Source of the DNA: Leidyana gryllorum EB-2025a
Taxonomy: Eukaryota > Apicomplexa
Length of the DNA: 64,000 nucleotides
Assembly: GCA_048772705.1 (NCBI GenBank)
Contig: JBLWGC010000182.1
Span: forward strand, 1-64,000
Direction: 5' to 3'
Part shown: positions 43,309-54,876 of the stretch, piece after piece
How the letters are laid out: each line of letters opens with the position of its first letter
Numbering within the stretch: the stretch's first letter is position 1
Notes under the pieces: generated by a model
What the model was told of the DNA's origin: nothing
What the model saw: the letters and a program-made list of their open reading frames with translations, nothing else
Databases searched by the model: none
Position numbers and translations under genes: made by a program

Positions 43309-44518
43309 ATGGTGACCACTCGAGCCAGCCGATCCGATTATGAGTTCTTGTTCGGTGATGATTCTCATCTCCGAGTAACAGGAGACCTGCCTCCCGCCTC
43401 CGGGAGCCAGATGGAAAAGCGCGCGGCATGGAGAGAGACCTTAGGTCCTTGGGGACTTGAGGGGGAAATATCTTTGGATCTGCAAGTGCCTATCCATCGT
43501 AGACTAGAGATGGCTAAATTGATCCGAGAAGACAGCCGATACTTCGCTGCCCTCGACACCATTGAGAAGCTCAAGTCTAATCCGTCTTCAGCGCCGTTGG
43601 ACCTTTCGGATGAAGCGTTAAGCGATGTCTGCCTTATCCTTGAGCTTAGTCGCTCGCTTCGGAATCCAGAGTTGGCCACCAACCATACTGAGGAGCCCAG
43701 TCAATCTGCGGACGTGTCAATCCGGAATCTCATCGATGAATTCAACACCGCCAAAGTGCAATCAGTGACCAACAGCGCCCACGAATCCCGACGAATGAGT
43801 GGAGAACCGCTCATGAAAACGAAATTCCGCTACTATCTCGTACGGCTGGGCCCACCAGCCAACTGCCGTGTAGTTCACACCAAAGTTACGTCTGATGCTG
43901 GTAGGTTTAAAGGGACATGCCTGTGGGCCCTGACAGTATGACTCTGCTTTTTAGTTGAGAGGACCATAATTGATGGCAAGCCGGCTGTCACCTATAGAGA
44001 CTCGTCGCGTCGGCTACGAACCCGCACATTCAACAATAGGTAGGCATACCCGTGACACGCAAACTCTGAACCTCGCGAGTAGCATCGATGCCGACCGATG
44101 GAACAGCGATGAGTCTCTAACTGGTCACGAGGCGACCATCCGGGCACGCAACAAACAGGTGGAGTGGTCTGCATTGGAGCTGGCCATGGTCGGTCCAGTT
44201 CCAGCGCTACCAGGTAAGCACAGTCCTTGGAAGATCAGCACTCAATAGGCCGTTTTCACAGCGATAATGTACGATCCGGAGCACCACGCCTTCAAGGCCA
44301 CAGTGGTCCTTGAAAATCATTTCCATCTCACAGAACCATTCCTCGTTCAAGATGGGAGATTCATGGAAGCTCGCCAAAAAGCCATGGGGTGGTTGAAGCA
44401 AATGGAAAGCTCAATGGCCACACTGGAAACACCCTTGGAAATCCTCGAGAGAGAGATTCGCCAAGCTACACCTGATTTATCCTTCGCTTTCCATCAACAA
44501 TCCCACCTTTCCACCTAA
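43309..44518 (+). CDS. Unknown conserved-looking protein
   Basis: Exons 43309-43900, 43955-44039, 44083-44213 and 44262-44518; introns 54, 43 and 48 nt; 354 residues. No family is recognised. The N-terminal half is helical and charged (RRLEMAKLIREDSRYFAALD). The C-terminal half reads like a compact mixed domain: RYYLVRLGPP, TIIDGKPAVTYRDSSRR, ALELAMVGPVPALP and YDPEHHAFKATVVLENHF. It sits in a tight plus-strand series: 30 bases after the DUF155 stop and 15 bases before the ASCC1 start. A processing or mitochondrial role is possible from the neighbours but is only a guess. Confidence 0.7.
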
Positions 44519-44533
44519 GGAAAAATAAAACCA

Positions 44534-46270
44534 ATGTCCCAACAACAGAAGGAAGAAACAGCTTCGGCTCTTCAGTTCCCACAGTTCGACCCCTGGGTCC
44601 CCCCAAAGCACCGAGGCGTTGGTATCTTCAGACTCCCCAAACGCCCTACCGGAGACTTGGCCAGACTCAATGTTTTCAAGTAAGTATCACCAAGCAGTAT
44701 CCCACGTTGTACACCATTCAAATAGATATGCTGGCGACCAACTTGATGGAGGCCAGAAACGAGTGCCACTCGTCGACCCGAACGATGACGATATAGATGA
44801 AGAGGCCATCCCCGTGGGAGAAGACGCTGGTGCTGACGACGGGGCTGACGAACTGCCCATATCCCCGGAAGATGCTAAGCACCTTCACTTGGAGAAGCTT
44901 GCAGGGCGGGAGGGCCGATGGTTGACCGTGTTGGAATGCCCCACTGAAATGTTCGGGCTGCTTATAGGGAAAGCTGCAAGTGCCAAACAAGAGTTCGAGA
45001 CCACATATGACGTTCAATTGACCGTAAGAGTTGCGTTTGTGTACAGCACACACTTGAATCATCGCAGTTTCGGGACGCTTCTTCGAAAGAACTGGGCTCG
45101 CCAAGTCAGCTGAAGCCGTCGCGTGCACAACAGCCCCGGCCGATAATCAAAATCGGCAGACAGGAGAACGGAACCATTGAAATTCGTCAGGACAGCTCGC
45201 GACACCGTTTGCTTGAGGCGCGACGAGCGATGCAAGAATTGATGATGAGCAAGCTACACAAACTGCCCTACACACACTTCTTGTCCCTGCCGTTCCTGCG
45301 CAGGGATAACGAGGAGTTATGTAAACGCTACGATCTGTTCCGCAAGCAAGTGCTAGAGGCGACCGACCCGATCCGCGATCAAATCGATGATACGATCTTC
45401 ATGGAGCCGGGACAGCTTCACTTGACTCTATGTATGCTTCGGTTGTACTTCAAAGATCAAATGACGGCGGTTCAAGAAGCCATGGACGAGTGGGAGCGTA
45501 ATCCTCGGTTAGCGGATCTGTTTGAGAAGAAGGAGTCTACGGCGGGTAGTATGGTTGTGGGGTTGGATACAACGAGTCTTGGGAGTAGACGGAAGCGGAG
45601 CCGTGGAGCGAGTAGCAGTCGACGAGACTCAAAGACGCTGAGCGACAAGTTGAGTGATTTTGAGAGCCTGGAGCCGTTGCCCCCGGGTTTCCACATTCAT
45701 CTGAAGGGTTTGTCGTTCATGGGGGATGATCCAAACCGCGTTGATGTTCTGTACACCAAGGAGGCTGAAGGTGAGGCGAATGCCAACAAGCCGGGGGCTG
45801 GGGAGCATAACAAGTTGGGTAATAAGGCTACATGGCTGATGCTCCGTCGCAGTGGTTCCACGTACATCCACACGCTATGTGATGTGATGTATCAGAGCTT
45901 ATGTGATCGTGGGGTCTTAGACTGGGAGGAGTTGAACAAACAACGGTTGTTGGACTCTGGTGGACGGCCTCAGATACATTTACACGTAACTCTACTGAAC
46001 AGCAAACTACGGACAGCCGCGAGTCCTCTGTTACGAGGGCATCAGGCACACGCTCGGGCTACTAACCACACCACGAGCGGTGTGGCCGAGAGCACTTTAC
46101 CGCGATTGCCTTTCAACGCCGTGAATGTGTTGAGGAGTTTTGGAGACTTTGATTTCGGGGTGGGAGTGGTGAAGGGTCTGCATTTGAGTCGACGAGGTGC
46201 CGCAGCGGCAGATACAATGTACTATCACGCGGATAAGGTCGTTGGAATATGTGTTGATCAAGGTTTGTGA
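44534..46270 (+). CDS. ASCC1: ASCC1-like protein: KH domain plus 2H phosphoesterase
   Basis: Exons 44534-44679, 44726-45023 and 45068-46270; introns 46 and 44 nt; 548 residues. After an acidic linker a KH domain is seen (LTVLECPTEMFGLLIGKAAS, EFETTYDVQLT). The second half is an AKAP7/ASCC1-type 2H domain: LPYTHFLSLPF, the first H-x-T-L in GQLHLTL, and the second in IHLHVTLLNSK, about 180 residues apart because of a Ser/Arg-rich insert (RRKRSRGASSSRRDS). ASCC1 works with the ASCC helicase complex in alkylation repair and transcription; 2H enzymes cleave 2',3'-cyclic or 2'-5' phosphates. The start lies 15 bases after the previous stop, and that stop codon overlaps an AG after a C/T-rich tract. 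Confidence 0.88.
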
Positions 46271-46294
46271 TCAAAAACTTTTTTGTCTTTGAGT

Positions 46295-49184
46295 ATGGAG
46301 TTGGAAGTCCGCCGTCAAGAGTTCTTGGGAGGCGTCCATGAGGTCACCCCGGAGGAAATGGCCGCCATCGTGGGGGCTGGAGGCAAACACATCATTGAGA
46401 AACCTTTGGGCGGCGGTGTGGCAGACCAGGACCAACAGGAGGATGGACATGCCGACATCTTGCAAGTCGAAGGGGATCGGATGATATTCAACCCTCAAGG
46501 TCCTGATCCTCTCAACTTGCGTGGATTCGAAATTAGTTTGCCGTCACCTGACAAAGCTGATAAACTTGGCTTTGCCTTTGGCGGTCAGCCAGTCTTATAC
46601 GAGGAAGGAGCTCCCTTACCGGTGATTGGCTTCGAGATCCCTGGTGGGCCTCGTTACAATGTCCTGGAGGAAATGGGTCTGGAAGTCAACCGCTTGGCCG
46701 ATGGATCTCTAATCCCTCGTTTGCCCCAACAATTGCGGAGTGCTCCGCCCACCAACCGTCCTCCTCGTCTCATCACTGAGCCTCGAAAAGCCGTATATGC
46801 CAACGGCATCGAGATCGAAGAATTACCACCACAAGCTGCCACCACTGCTGCCTATGTGACCACCCATAATCAGTATATGAACGACCAATTCCAGACCACT
46901 GGGGCCACTCTGTCCATGATGCCTCCACAGTCCCCTGTTGCCCAGGCTCAAGTTTTCGGTAGCCATCATCAAATTCCCGAAATCGCTCATATATCCCTTA
47001 AGGATGCACATACGCTCCGCAAACCTACTGGACACACTGTTTCCCGACGCCGTACTGATCCAACTGCCATAGAATATGTTGGAGCAGCCGTTGGTAACCA
47101 AATGGAGAGACAAATCGTCTATACACATGCCAAGGCCCCTCAGCCTGCTGCTGCCACACACACGCGTCGCGCGGTGTCTCCCACCAACAATGGCACCCAG
47201 AACCGCAGAGTGAGAAATGCCAAGCAAGCTATGAGTGGCCGCAACCCGATGTGCGGAGCTGACTTTTTGAAGTACACTGCTCTTGCATCTCAAGCTCTGG
47301 AGCAAACGCAGGGATGGCTAAAAGCAATGGGTGCCCCACCAGCTGCGGCTACTACCCAACACACCTCGACCTCCAATCAGGCGCAGCAGAGTCGATCAAT
47401 TGAAGAAGATGCCGCCGCCAAAGCTCTACGCCGCAAAGAGCGCCGACTTCGCCGAGAACGTCGGGCAGCTGCCGCTGCGGCCGCCGCCCAGCATCATGAG
47501 ATGATCGCTGCTGAGCATCAACAGCGCGCCACTGCTGGAGCTGGCATGATAGCTACGGAGCACCGGGCGACGGCAGGGGCTGAATTGCGCTTCATGCAGC
47601 AGAGGAATCAGCAGCAGCGTCAGCAGGAGGCTGAGATGCGAAGATTGCCTTCTGACGAAGCAGTGCAAAAGATGATTAGCATACGTCCACATCAGCAGCA
47701 AATGCTGAATAATCTGTCGCCCCAACAAATGGCACAGATACAACATATATCTCCTAGAATCGCCCAGAACGTCCGTCAACCTCAGATGACAAGGCTTGAC
47801 CGAGGTGCCCCAACAATGGAGACACCCATGTCCGCCAGAGGCGTACCACCCGGTCCAACAACTCCGAGACTCCCCAAAGCATACGACTTTGCTCTGCCTA
47901 TTGATCGCTCAGCTCTACCAGAGATTCTCCAACAAGCGTGTGACGCGCCGGGGACTATCCAGATGAGACAACCAGTAGCTATGAGCCCAGAGCAAGCCGA
48001 GGCCATTGGCAACAATATTAGTGCCATTCCAACCATGTTGGAGAAGCCGAAAGTGCTCCATCCTCAATTAGCCCAAGGGCTGAGTATGGCAGAGATCGAG
48101 AAGGCCAAAATGGAGGCCATCGCAGAGGGCAGAGTACCTCTGCGAGGTCAAGTGGGAGTTATGACAGCCACCGATCAGCTCAAGTTCGCGGCCACCGTTA
48201 AGGATGGCGAGACTGAGGCGCGGGAGCGACTGGAAGAAGCTCAACGCGGCCGTTGTGTGGCCCCCCGGGATCAGATGGTGGCTGCTGGCGGGGCGGGGTT
48301 AGCGAGCCCACATCACTACAGGAGAGATAATCAGCCTTCTGAGAGTGCTACTCATCAGCAGCAACAGCAGCAACAACAAGAGGGCAGCGAGGCTGTGGGA
48401 CTGAGTCTCAGCGGAGGGTCTGGTCATGTCCATCGTCACGTCACTGCGTCGGCCGAAGCAGCTCGGACAGGCCCGCGGGTGGTGGATGTGGATCCAGTGC
48501 GGGCACGTTCGACATCTCCAGGCCGGCCGACTGCCCGGGAGAGGGTATTCGAGATCGCCACTGCTTCCGGAACCCGCACAATCGAGTTGGTCACATTGAA
48601 CGAAGCACCAAAAGTCGAGCTCTTCCGCAACTTTTTGACAGAGGAGGAATGTGATCGATTCGTCGCGTTGATCGACCAAGTCGAAGCGATCCCAGATAAT
48701 CCCGTAAGCCTTTCAATGCCCCTTTGGCGATTGAACTCTCTGGCTCTCTCTCTCTCAGAACAATTTGTTGCTGGACGAAAACATGGACCCCAAGTCCAAG
48801 CTGTATATCGCCAAGATATCGCGACGGATAGCGGCTCTGACCGGATTGGACATTGAGGATTTCGCCGGAGTCTGTCCCTCGGTGGTCAAGATGACCGCTA
48901 TGGACGCGACCAAAGACTTCAGCGATATCATCAGAATCTATTTGGACAGTAAGTCGGGTAGAAGAGGAGGACTGTTTGTTGATCGACTGCGTCTCTTTCC
49001 AGCTGAGCAAGAAGAAGGGCAATCTGATTTCCCCTGGCTTGGCATCAGTGTGTGTCCACGTCGAGGAGCAGCGATTCGGTGGCAGACGAAGAACGAAAGA
49101 GGGTTTAAGGCGGCCAGGGCAACACACAGTGAATCAGTCGGGAAGGGACAGCAGAGAAGACTGCTGACTATTTACGTGCGGTGA
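46295..49184 (+). CDS. Large Gln/Ala-rich protein with degenerate prolyl-4-hydroxylase-like domain
   Basis: Exons 46295-48703, 48759-48948 and 49003-49184; introns 55 and 54 nt; 926 residues. The first ~770 residues are unique: a Gly-rich start, then long low-complexity stretches of Gln, Ala, His and Met (RRERRAAAAAAAAQHH, HQQQQQQQQEG). The C-terminal ~150 residues resemble a 2OG-Fe(II) dioxygenase of P4H type: VELFRNFLTEEECDRFVALI, KISRRIAALTGLDIED, RIYLDTEQEEGQSDFP, ISVCPRRGAAIRW and ATHSESVGKGQQRRLLTIYVR. The distal His (~908) is present and a Lys follows. The HxD pair expected near KMTAMDATKDF is missing, so activity is doubtful. The start is ATG 46295, 24 bases after the ASCC1 stop, preceded by cttttttgtctttgag. 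Confidence 0.7.
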
Positions 49185-49505
49185 AATATATAGTCAGAAG
49201 AGGACTAATGATTAGACACTAATGGTTTCGTTGTTTACCTCTGTATTTCTGTTTGTGCGTGTTGGAGTGGAGGCTCATGAAGACGATGAATGCTCGCTCG
49301 GCCAGTGGCTCTCAATAGCTATTCGTTCGTCGAATGTGGTCGATCGTTCTGTTTGTCTGGTTCGATTCGGATGTTGGTAGAACATGCGACTGGTGACCGT
49401 TCAATGAGGTCGGGCCAGCTCTAACATTGGCGAGGGATCACATCTAACGGGCAGTGGTTTGGGTGACTGGAGTGGGGGAGTCTTGGCACACTGTCAATTT
49501 CCATG
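49185..49505. other. Intergenic between convergent genes
   Basis: No gene or repeat is visible. This is the shared 3' region of the P4H-like gene (plus) and UBC9 (minus). Confidence 0.5.
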
Positions 49506-50188
49506 TCAGTCCTTTGGACGATGTTGCTGCAAGGATTGTGAAGGAATGGCTGACGGTGGGTAAAGTTGTTCAAGGCTTACCAAAGCTTGAGCGCGCACTC
49601 GTTTGTTGTACTCTGCCTTGTTTTGCTGGAACAGAACATAAGGGTCCACTTGAGCAGGGGAAGCAGGGTTAGGATGGTCGAGCAGGTCCTGATTCGGAAA
49701 TATATAAAATCAGCACACGAGAAGGTGAAACGCACCTGAATACCAAGCAGGATCTGCTTGATGGTTATCGATGGTTTCCAATCCTCGTCCTCGCTGAGGA
49801 TGGAGAGACATACTGTGCCGCTCGGATAGATATTGGGGTGAAAAAGCACACTAGAGAATTTGCCTGTGTGAGGGGTGGGTGGGTGAAGAATGTATGCCAC
49901 ACGTGTTTGCGCTCACATTTGGGAGGCTTCGACGGGTACTCCTCCGGGAAATCCATAGTCATAACATATTCACCGCCCTCCCACAATCCCTGCAGCAGAG
50001 TTGATATAGTGTACGTGTGTCACGACGGCTGGAGAACTTACCCCTTTCTTGCCCGGTATCTTGCAGATCCACTTCAGAGGATCAACGCCTCCCGACTCCT
50101 TTGGCGCATATTTGGCTGAGAAGCCAGTAGGGTGGTCAAGACGCCATTCTGCCCGTTCAAGTGCCAGCCGTTTCCGTGCGATGGACAT
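49506..50188 (-). CDS. UBC9: UBC9, SUMO-conjugating enzyme E2
   Basis: Five exons: 50188-50042, 49989-49917, 49863-49736, 49688-49581 and 49526-49506 (21 nt only); introns 52, 53, 47 and 54 nt. The product has 158 residues, exactly the length of human UBC9. Motifs: [20 protein letters not shown] (SUMO-binding first helix), [38 protein letters not shown] with the catalytic Cys92, [21 protein letters not shown], and YNKRVRAQA. The Ile-Pro-Gly-Lys-Lys-Gly motif and the basic first helix separate UBC9 from ubiquitin E2s. It transfers SUMO to target lysines. The last coding exon, seven codons with the stop, is inferred from the acceptor ccttgcag and carries low individual certainty. Confidence 0.95.
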
Positions 50189-50382
50189 TCAGTAAAAATT
50201 TCGCCAGCAGTCGCCAATCAGTACAGGCAGGCCGGTACCGGGGCGGGCCGGATATTGATAGATAGCTCTCCAACAGGGTAATAAGATAAGGAATATGCCC
50301 GAATATTAGTATAGTTTGTTTGTTCAGAGGTCGAATGTCTCTACTGCTATAGTATAGACGAAGAGTCTGCGCCCTTACTAGA

Positions 50383-52038
50383 ATGTATAAGCCTGCAACT
50401 ACCTATGCAGCACAACGTCTTGTCCAGAAACATGCTGCCTCCGAGGGCCGGGCCTGGCCCACCAATGACGAGGAAAGATGCAATTCTTCTAATACTAGAC
50501 CCGTCGATCCTTACCGAATAACCACCGAGCACCTCCACTATGCTGATGACCCTCCCCTCACCCACCGATCCCGCAATTGGACCCCTCGCGGTACACATCC
50601 CCCCGCAAATACAGCGATCGTCACCAGTGAAGGTTCTAGGTATCTCAGGGGTCACGACCTACACCCCCCGCTAAACCATAATTCCGCCAGAAGACGACTT
50701 CTACCCCCTTGCGTTGCATTGATGCCCGAGCCTCACACTGACTTGGCACCTTACCTTATACACACCGACTTTGCCACGGCCCAATACATCGATAATATGG
50801 GGATCGTTCTCAAGCACATGGCCGACCGAACGCCACCTCATCGAGGACTGCAATTGCGATTTGACTCCGTCACAGTGCCCCAAGTCCCTATCGACGAGTA
50901 TCTCGACAGAATACGCCGCTTCTTCGGTTGCTCGCCCGAGTGCTTCGTTCTTGCAATGATATACATTGACAGACTCATCCGTCTGCACGAAGGACATGTA
51001 TTCCTTTGCAGCCTAAATGTTCACAGGCAAGCCAACTAACACACCCTCGCTCCACAACCCTCCCCTGAATGTTGCTCCGTCTTGCAGCAGCCCTTCACCA
51101 GAGAGACCAAGTGATCGGCTGGCCTCCCTTACACAACCTCCTCCACACAATTGGGCTTGTCCTCCTGTCGCAGGCTCCTCCTACTGAGCTCTCACGCCAC
51201 CGCATGACGCGTGCTGGACGCGAGCTATTGGCAGTAGTCCCGAACGTCTATGGTCGAGTCATTTCTCCCATAAGTAATAGTAATCTGCACACGTGTGTGC
51301 TCCGCCTGCTGAGTGTGTCTCCGGTGTGTGTCCGGTGCCTGTGCTTCCGTGCTGCATCGGGGACTGGCAGTATGGGTGTTGAGTCCTGCCCACGTGGTAA
51401 TCTGATGTGATCGGCGATCAACACGCAAGGCGGGCAGCAGTGGTGGGATCGAAGGTTACTTATCGCTATCGTTGTTGTGTATATATATCTTTTTGATTGG
51501 ATTCCCACTTTCTGATTCCCCCTGTGCGGGAAGAGGTTTTCTCATATGGCCTATCTGCAGGGTTCTAGTGACAGCTGTGCTGCTCGCCGCTAAGTTTTTC
51601 GACGACATGTACTACGCTAATGCATACTACGCTAAGATAGGAGGCCTGACGACGCAAGAGATCAACGTTTTGGAGTCCCACTTTCTCAATCTCATCAAAT
51701 ACGACTTGTATGTGACCCCGCGAGAGTTCGAGAATTACCGGCGGGAGGTCTCCCGGGTGCCGACTGGGAGGGCTTCTCAGACACCGCGAGTTCCGCAACG
51801 AACAGTGGGGAACGAGGTGATGTTCCCAGCTAGTCTCCGGCCACGCGACTATTCTGGTGCGAGGCCGGTGGAGGAGCAATGCTCCACGAAGCAATTTCAA
51901 AATGATCCACAAGTACGCATTCACTTCTCCCCCCTGAACACAGCAGCTTCCTATTCGCCTCTGACCTGGGTGTCCTCCTCGGAGCCCAGAGCAGAATCTC
52001 CACACAGCATGAGCCCCGCAGTGAAACCGCTGTTTTGA
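50383..52038 (+). CDS. PHO80/P-type cyclin
   Basis: Exons 50383-51026 and 51561-52038 give 373 residues. The cyclin box is split by the intron: VPIDEYLDRIRRFFGCSPE, CFVLAMIYIDRLIRLHEG and SLNVHR in exon 1, then VLVTAVLLAAKFFDDMYYAN, GGLTTQEINVLESHFLNLI and YDLYVTPREFENY in exon 2. This is the PHO80/PREG (U/P-type) cyclin family, partners of PHO85/CDK5-like kinases. The frame rejoins perfectly as VHR-VLVTAVLL only with a donor ag|gcaagc, so the 534-nt intron is GC-AG, unusual here in both donor and size. The N-terminal ~140 residues are low-complexity Pro/Arg/His-rich, and the C-terminal ~100 are Ser/Pro-rich. The start is 194 bases from divergent UBC9. Confidence 0.88.
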
Positions 52039-54433
52039 TAACGAGCAAAGGGTCAAGTCTACTCCTGGGGTGGAGCAGGGCTAGGAGCTTGATTAGCTGC
52101 CCGATGACTCTACGCGCGTGGGATACTGAGAGTTGTAAATCCCAATTGAGCGGGCCAGCGAACGAGTCAGCCAGCCAGCGAAAGGAAGAAGCTTGATGCT
52201 AACTAGCTGAGTGAGTAGCTAGCTGGCTACCTTGCTCAGTCCATCTCCTGTTGCGCCTCAACGATTACGTTCTCTCACACGACAACGCGACTGATCGCTG
52301 GCCGCAGGGGCCGCGGTTGTTCTTCTCTCTCTCTCTCACTCACTCTGCGCACTCCTCTTTGAGTTCACTCTTCCCCGGCCCTCCCATCAGACGGTCCCAT
52401 TCTCGCTGTGTTTGATGTTGGTGTTTGTCCTCCAGTGGCTCTTTCATGGGTGCTTCACTTGCAGATTCCTGTATCTATTTCTTCTACACAGTGCTCAACG
52501 CCCACCGAAGTACGCGAGTCGTCGGGTGGCTCACCGTCGCTGATTCCCTGAGAGGATCTTTAGAGACTGTTTATCTCTTGACGAAGAGAAGAGACCCCTG
52601 ACTTTACACAGACGGACGATCATCACATAGGAAGACTTGAGCAGGGGGTGTGTCTAGCTGTATTAAAGAATATATATATCGATATGTTGATAAGACTCCT
52701 GCGAGCCCACAGAATCCAATCGTATCAGGTCGACTATTCTCCCCTCTTTGCTCTACATATTATGCACTGCTGGAGTTATTGGTGGACCCAAAGGTTTATT
52801 GTCCTCTGTCAAAGAGTATCTTTTGGAGACCATTGCGGGGAGGAGGATGCCCCAACCAAACGGGCACTGCTTGACATTAAATTTAGATGGTGGAGGGAAG
52901 AAAGCTCACGTTTCTGTTGAACGACTCGACGCTCCACCCTGGGTTGATCCTCGTATTTGATCTCTTCTATGGGTACGAACACTGGCCTATGAAGTAGGAT
53001 GACGACATGCATACCCACAAAGGTGGACAATTAACGGTCGCGGCGGCCGATAAAGAAGTCTTCAAGCCGAGGAGGGTGTGAAGAGGCCAACTGCGACAGC
53101 GAGAGAGCGCTCGCGAGATATACGCAGACAGCGGGCGGACACACACACACACACACACACGCGATCAGGCTGCTGTTGACAATCAGTCTCCTTCCGAGTC
53201 TGTGCGTGTGATCCGACCGGGCGTCTATAGCCCGTCAGCCTGCCTGCCTGCCTGTTTGCTGTCTGCCAACTGTTGCGCGCGCCACCGCCCAGATGCGTGC
53301 GAGTGACCCTTGGCTGATAAGCGGCTCCGGAGATTCCATGACTTTCCGTTTGCAAGCCAAAGCTTTGTAGCCAAGCTCTATCGATGACCACATCAGTCGC
53401 GTCCTGCAAGGCGCGCCCGGCACTTCTCGTCATCCTTCGGGGTCACGGCTGATGTGTCGTAGAAGTAGATTGTCTCTGTCACTTGTGCCCTCCTCAGGAT
53501 ATCCTTCGTTCAATACGGATCGCGCCCTTAACCGCCACCACTCACATATATGCACGCACACACAATGGTACAAGAGAATTGCAATTTCCGTGACACCCCA
53601 CTATCATATTAATACTCATGGGTACACCACCACTCCACTCCATTCGACTGATTAATCAATTTTGCACACACAACATCCCACATCTACATGACACCCGGCC
53701 GTGCAGCAACAGACATCTCTCAGGGTAAGCTCGATGTCCACACTCATGGACACATTCACAAAATATACACTTACACCACTCACTCACTCACTCACTCACT
53801 TACCCACCCACACACACACACATCTCACACACACGCGGAGACACGGGCATCGATCGAGTCATAGAAGCGGGCTGTGCACGCACACACATATGTCAGTGTT
53901 GCCGAGTGGCACACACAGACTCACACAAATACACCCTCACAGGCCGTACACATTGGGGTCTGGTGTCGGTCGGTCGGTCGAGCGAGCGATCGAGACGCAG
54001 GAGATCTGTGGACCGGCCCGATTCGTGTGTTGTGATGTGCAGTCAGCACATTAGCTCCTGATGACATTGTGGATGTTCCCAGATATACTGGTAGCATCTG
54101 TTGATGCAATGTCCTGGAGCGACGGCCGACATACGGGTTATATGAACTGCGTGCTGTTGAGGTCAGTTCTCGAGGCGACGATCTTGACGCTCATCTCGTT
54201 CGAGCTTTGACCACACACAACACTGTTGACGCGACGCTCACTTATGGACTCCCACGACACCCTCGCCCGACACGCTCACTCACACGTTTCCAACGCAACT
54301 ATTGGTACACATTCACGCACAGTACATGATCGTGTATGGGGTGTCACATTATACGTCGCGGCTATGAGTATCGTAATGAATAGCACAACACACGTACATA
54401 CGCAAACACAGAAAGACGAGTCCAGTTGCGCAC
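52039..54433. other. Gene-poor stretch with microsatellites
   Basis: This is the longest stretch without a supported gene in the right part. It holds tctc runs (~52325-52345), an (ac)n run at ~53137-53162, (cact)n at ~53775-53800 and (ac)n again at ~53808-53835. A plus-strand frame at 52748-52960 (ending PPWVDPRI) reads somewhat protein-like and could be an exon of an unrecognised gene, but no partner exons were found. The minus-strand frame 53433-53062 has a natural-looking first half and a (GT)n-derived end. Neither is called. Confidence 0.5.
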
Positions 54434-54807
54434 TTACTTGGTGACCTCCTGGATAACTGTGCGGTGTCTGGGGACAATCTTTTGTACTCGAATGGGAACA
54501 TCGACATATTTGGGGCGAATCTTGAGTTCTACCTTGGGCACTTCGACGTGGCTGATCAGATGACCTCGTTTGGTGGTGTTGTTGTCATTGAAGTTGTCGG
54601 GGTCGAGGAGGAGGATTTGACGGTCGAGGGTGTCGACTGCTTGATGGCACTGTGTGTGCAGATCTGAGTTTGTTGCTTTGGCGCTTGTAATCTTACATGA
54701 GAGGTGTGGAACGTGCGATTGTCAGGTTCTTTGGATACAGTGACCTTGCGGGTGGGCGTTCCGAGTCGAACTTCGTCTGACTTGAGCTCCCGGCCGAGTA
54801 CTTCCAT
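54434..54807 (-). CDS. Short alveolin-like Val/Pro-repeat protein
   Basis: Exons 54807-54697 and 54649-54434 (47-nt intron) give 108 residues if the TAA at 54436-54434 is used. The second exon was found by reading a frame that no simple start reaches: acceptor cacacag, then CHQAVDTLDRQILLLD and a C-terminal stretch with VEVPKVELKIRPKYVDVP, then RVQKIVPRHRTVIQEV. Alternating Val-Pro-acidic and Val-Pro-basic units of this kind are the mark of alveolins, the inner-membrane-complex skeleton proteins of alveolates. The repeat block is short. The stop sits inside a donor-like aagtaagt, so the gene may instead splice on; no downstream exon was recognised. Confidence 0.5.
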
Positions 54808-54876
54808 GGCTTGCGTGCGGAGTGTGTGGCATGTGCCCTGTTTTCTATGTGAGAACCAAACTAGTTCGACTAAGGT

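Noticed and set aside
52648-52960. Coding exon(s) near 52.7 kb
   Set aside because: The 70-90-codon frames read partly protein-like but three frames overlap, no family is recognised and no splice partners were found.
53062-53433. Minus-strand 123-codon ORF
   Set aside because: Its second half is translated from a (gt)n run and no neighbouring exon was seen.
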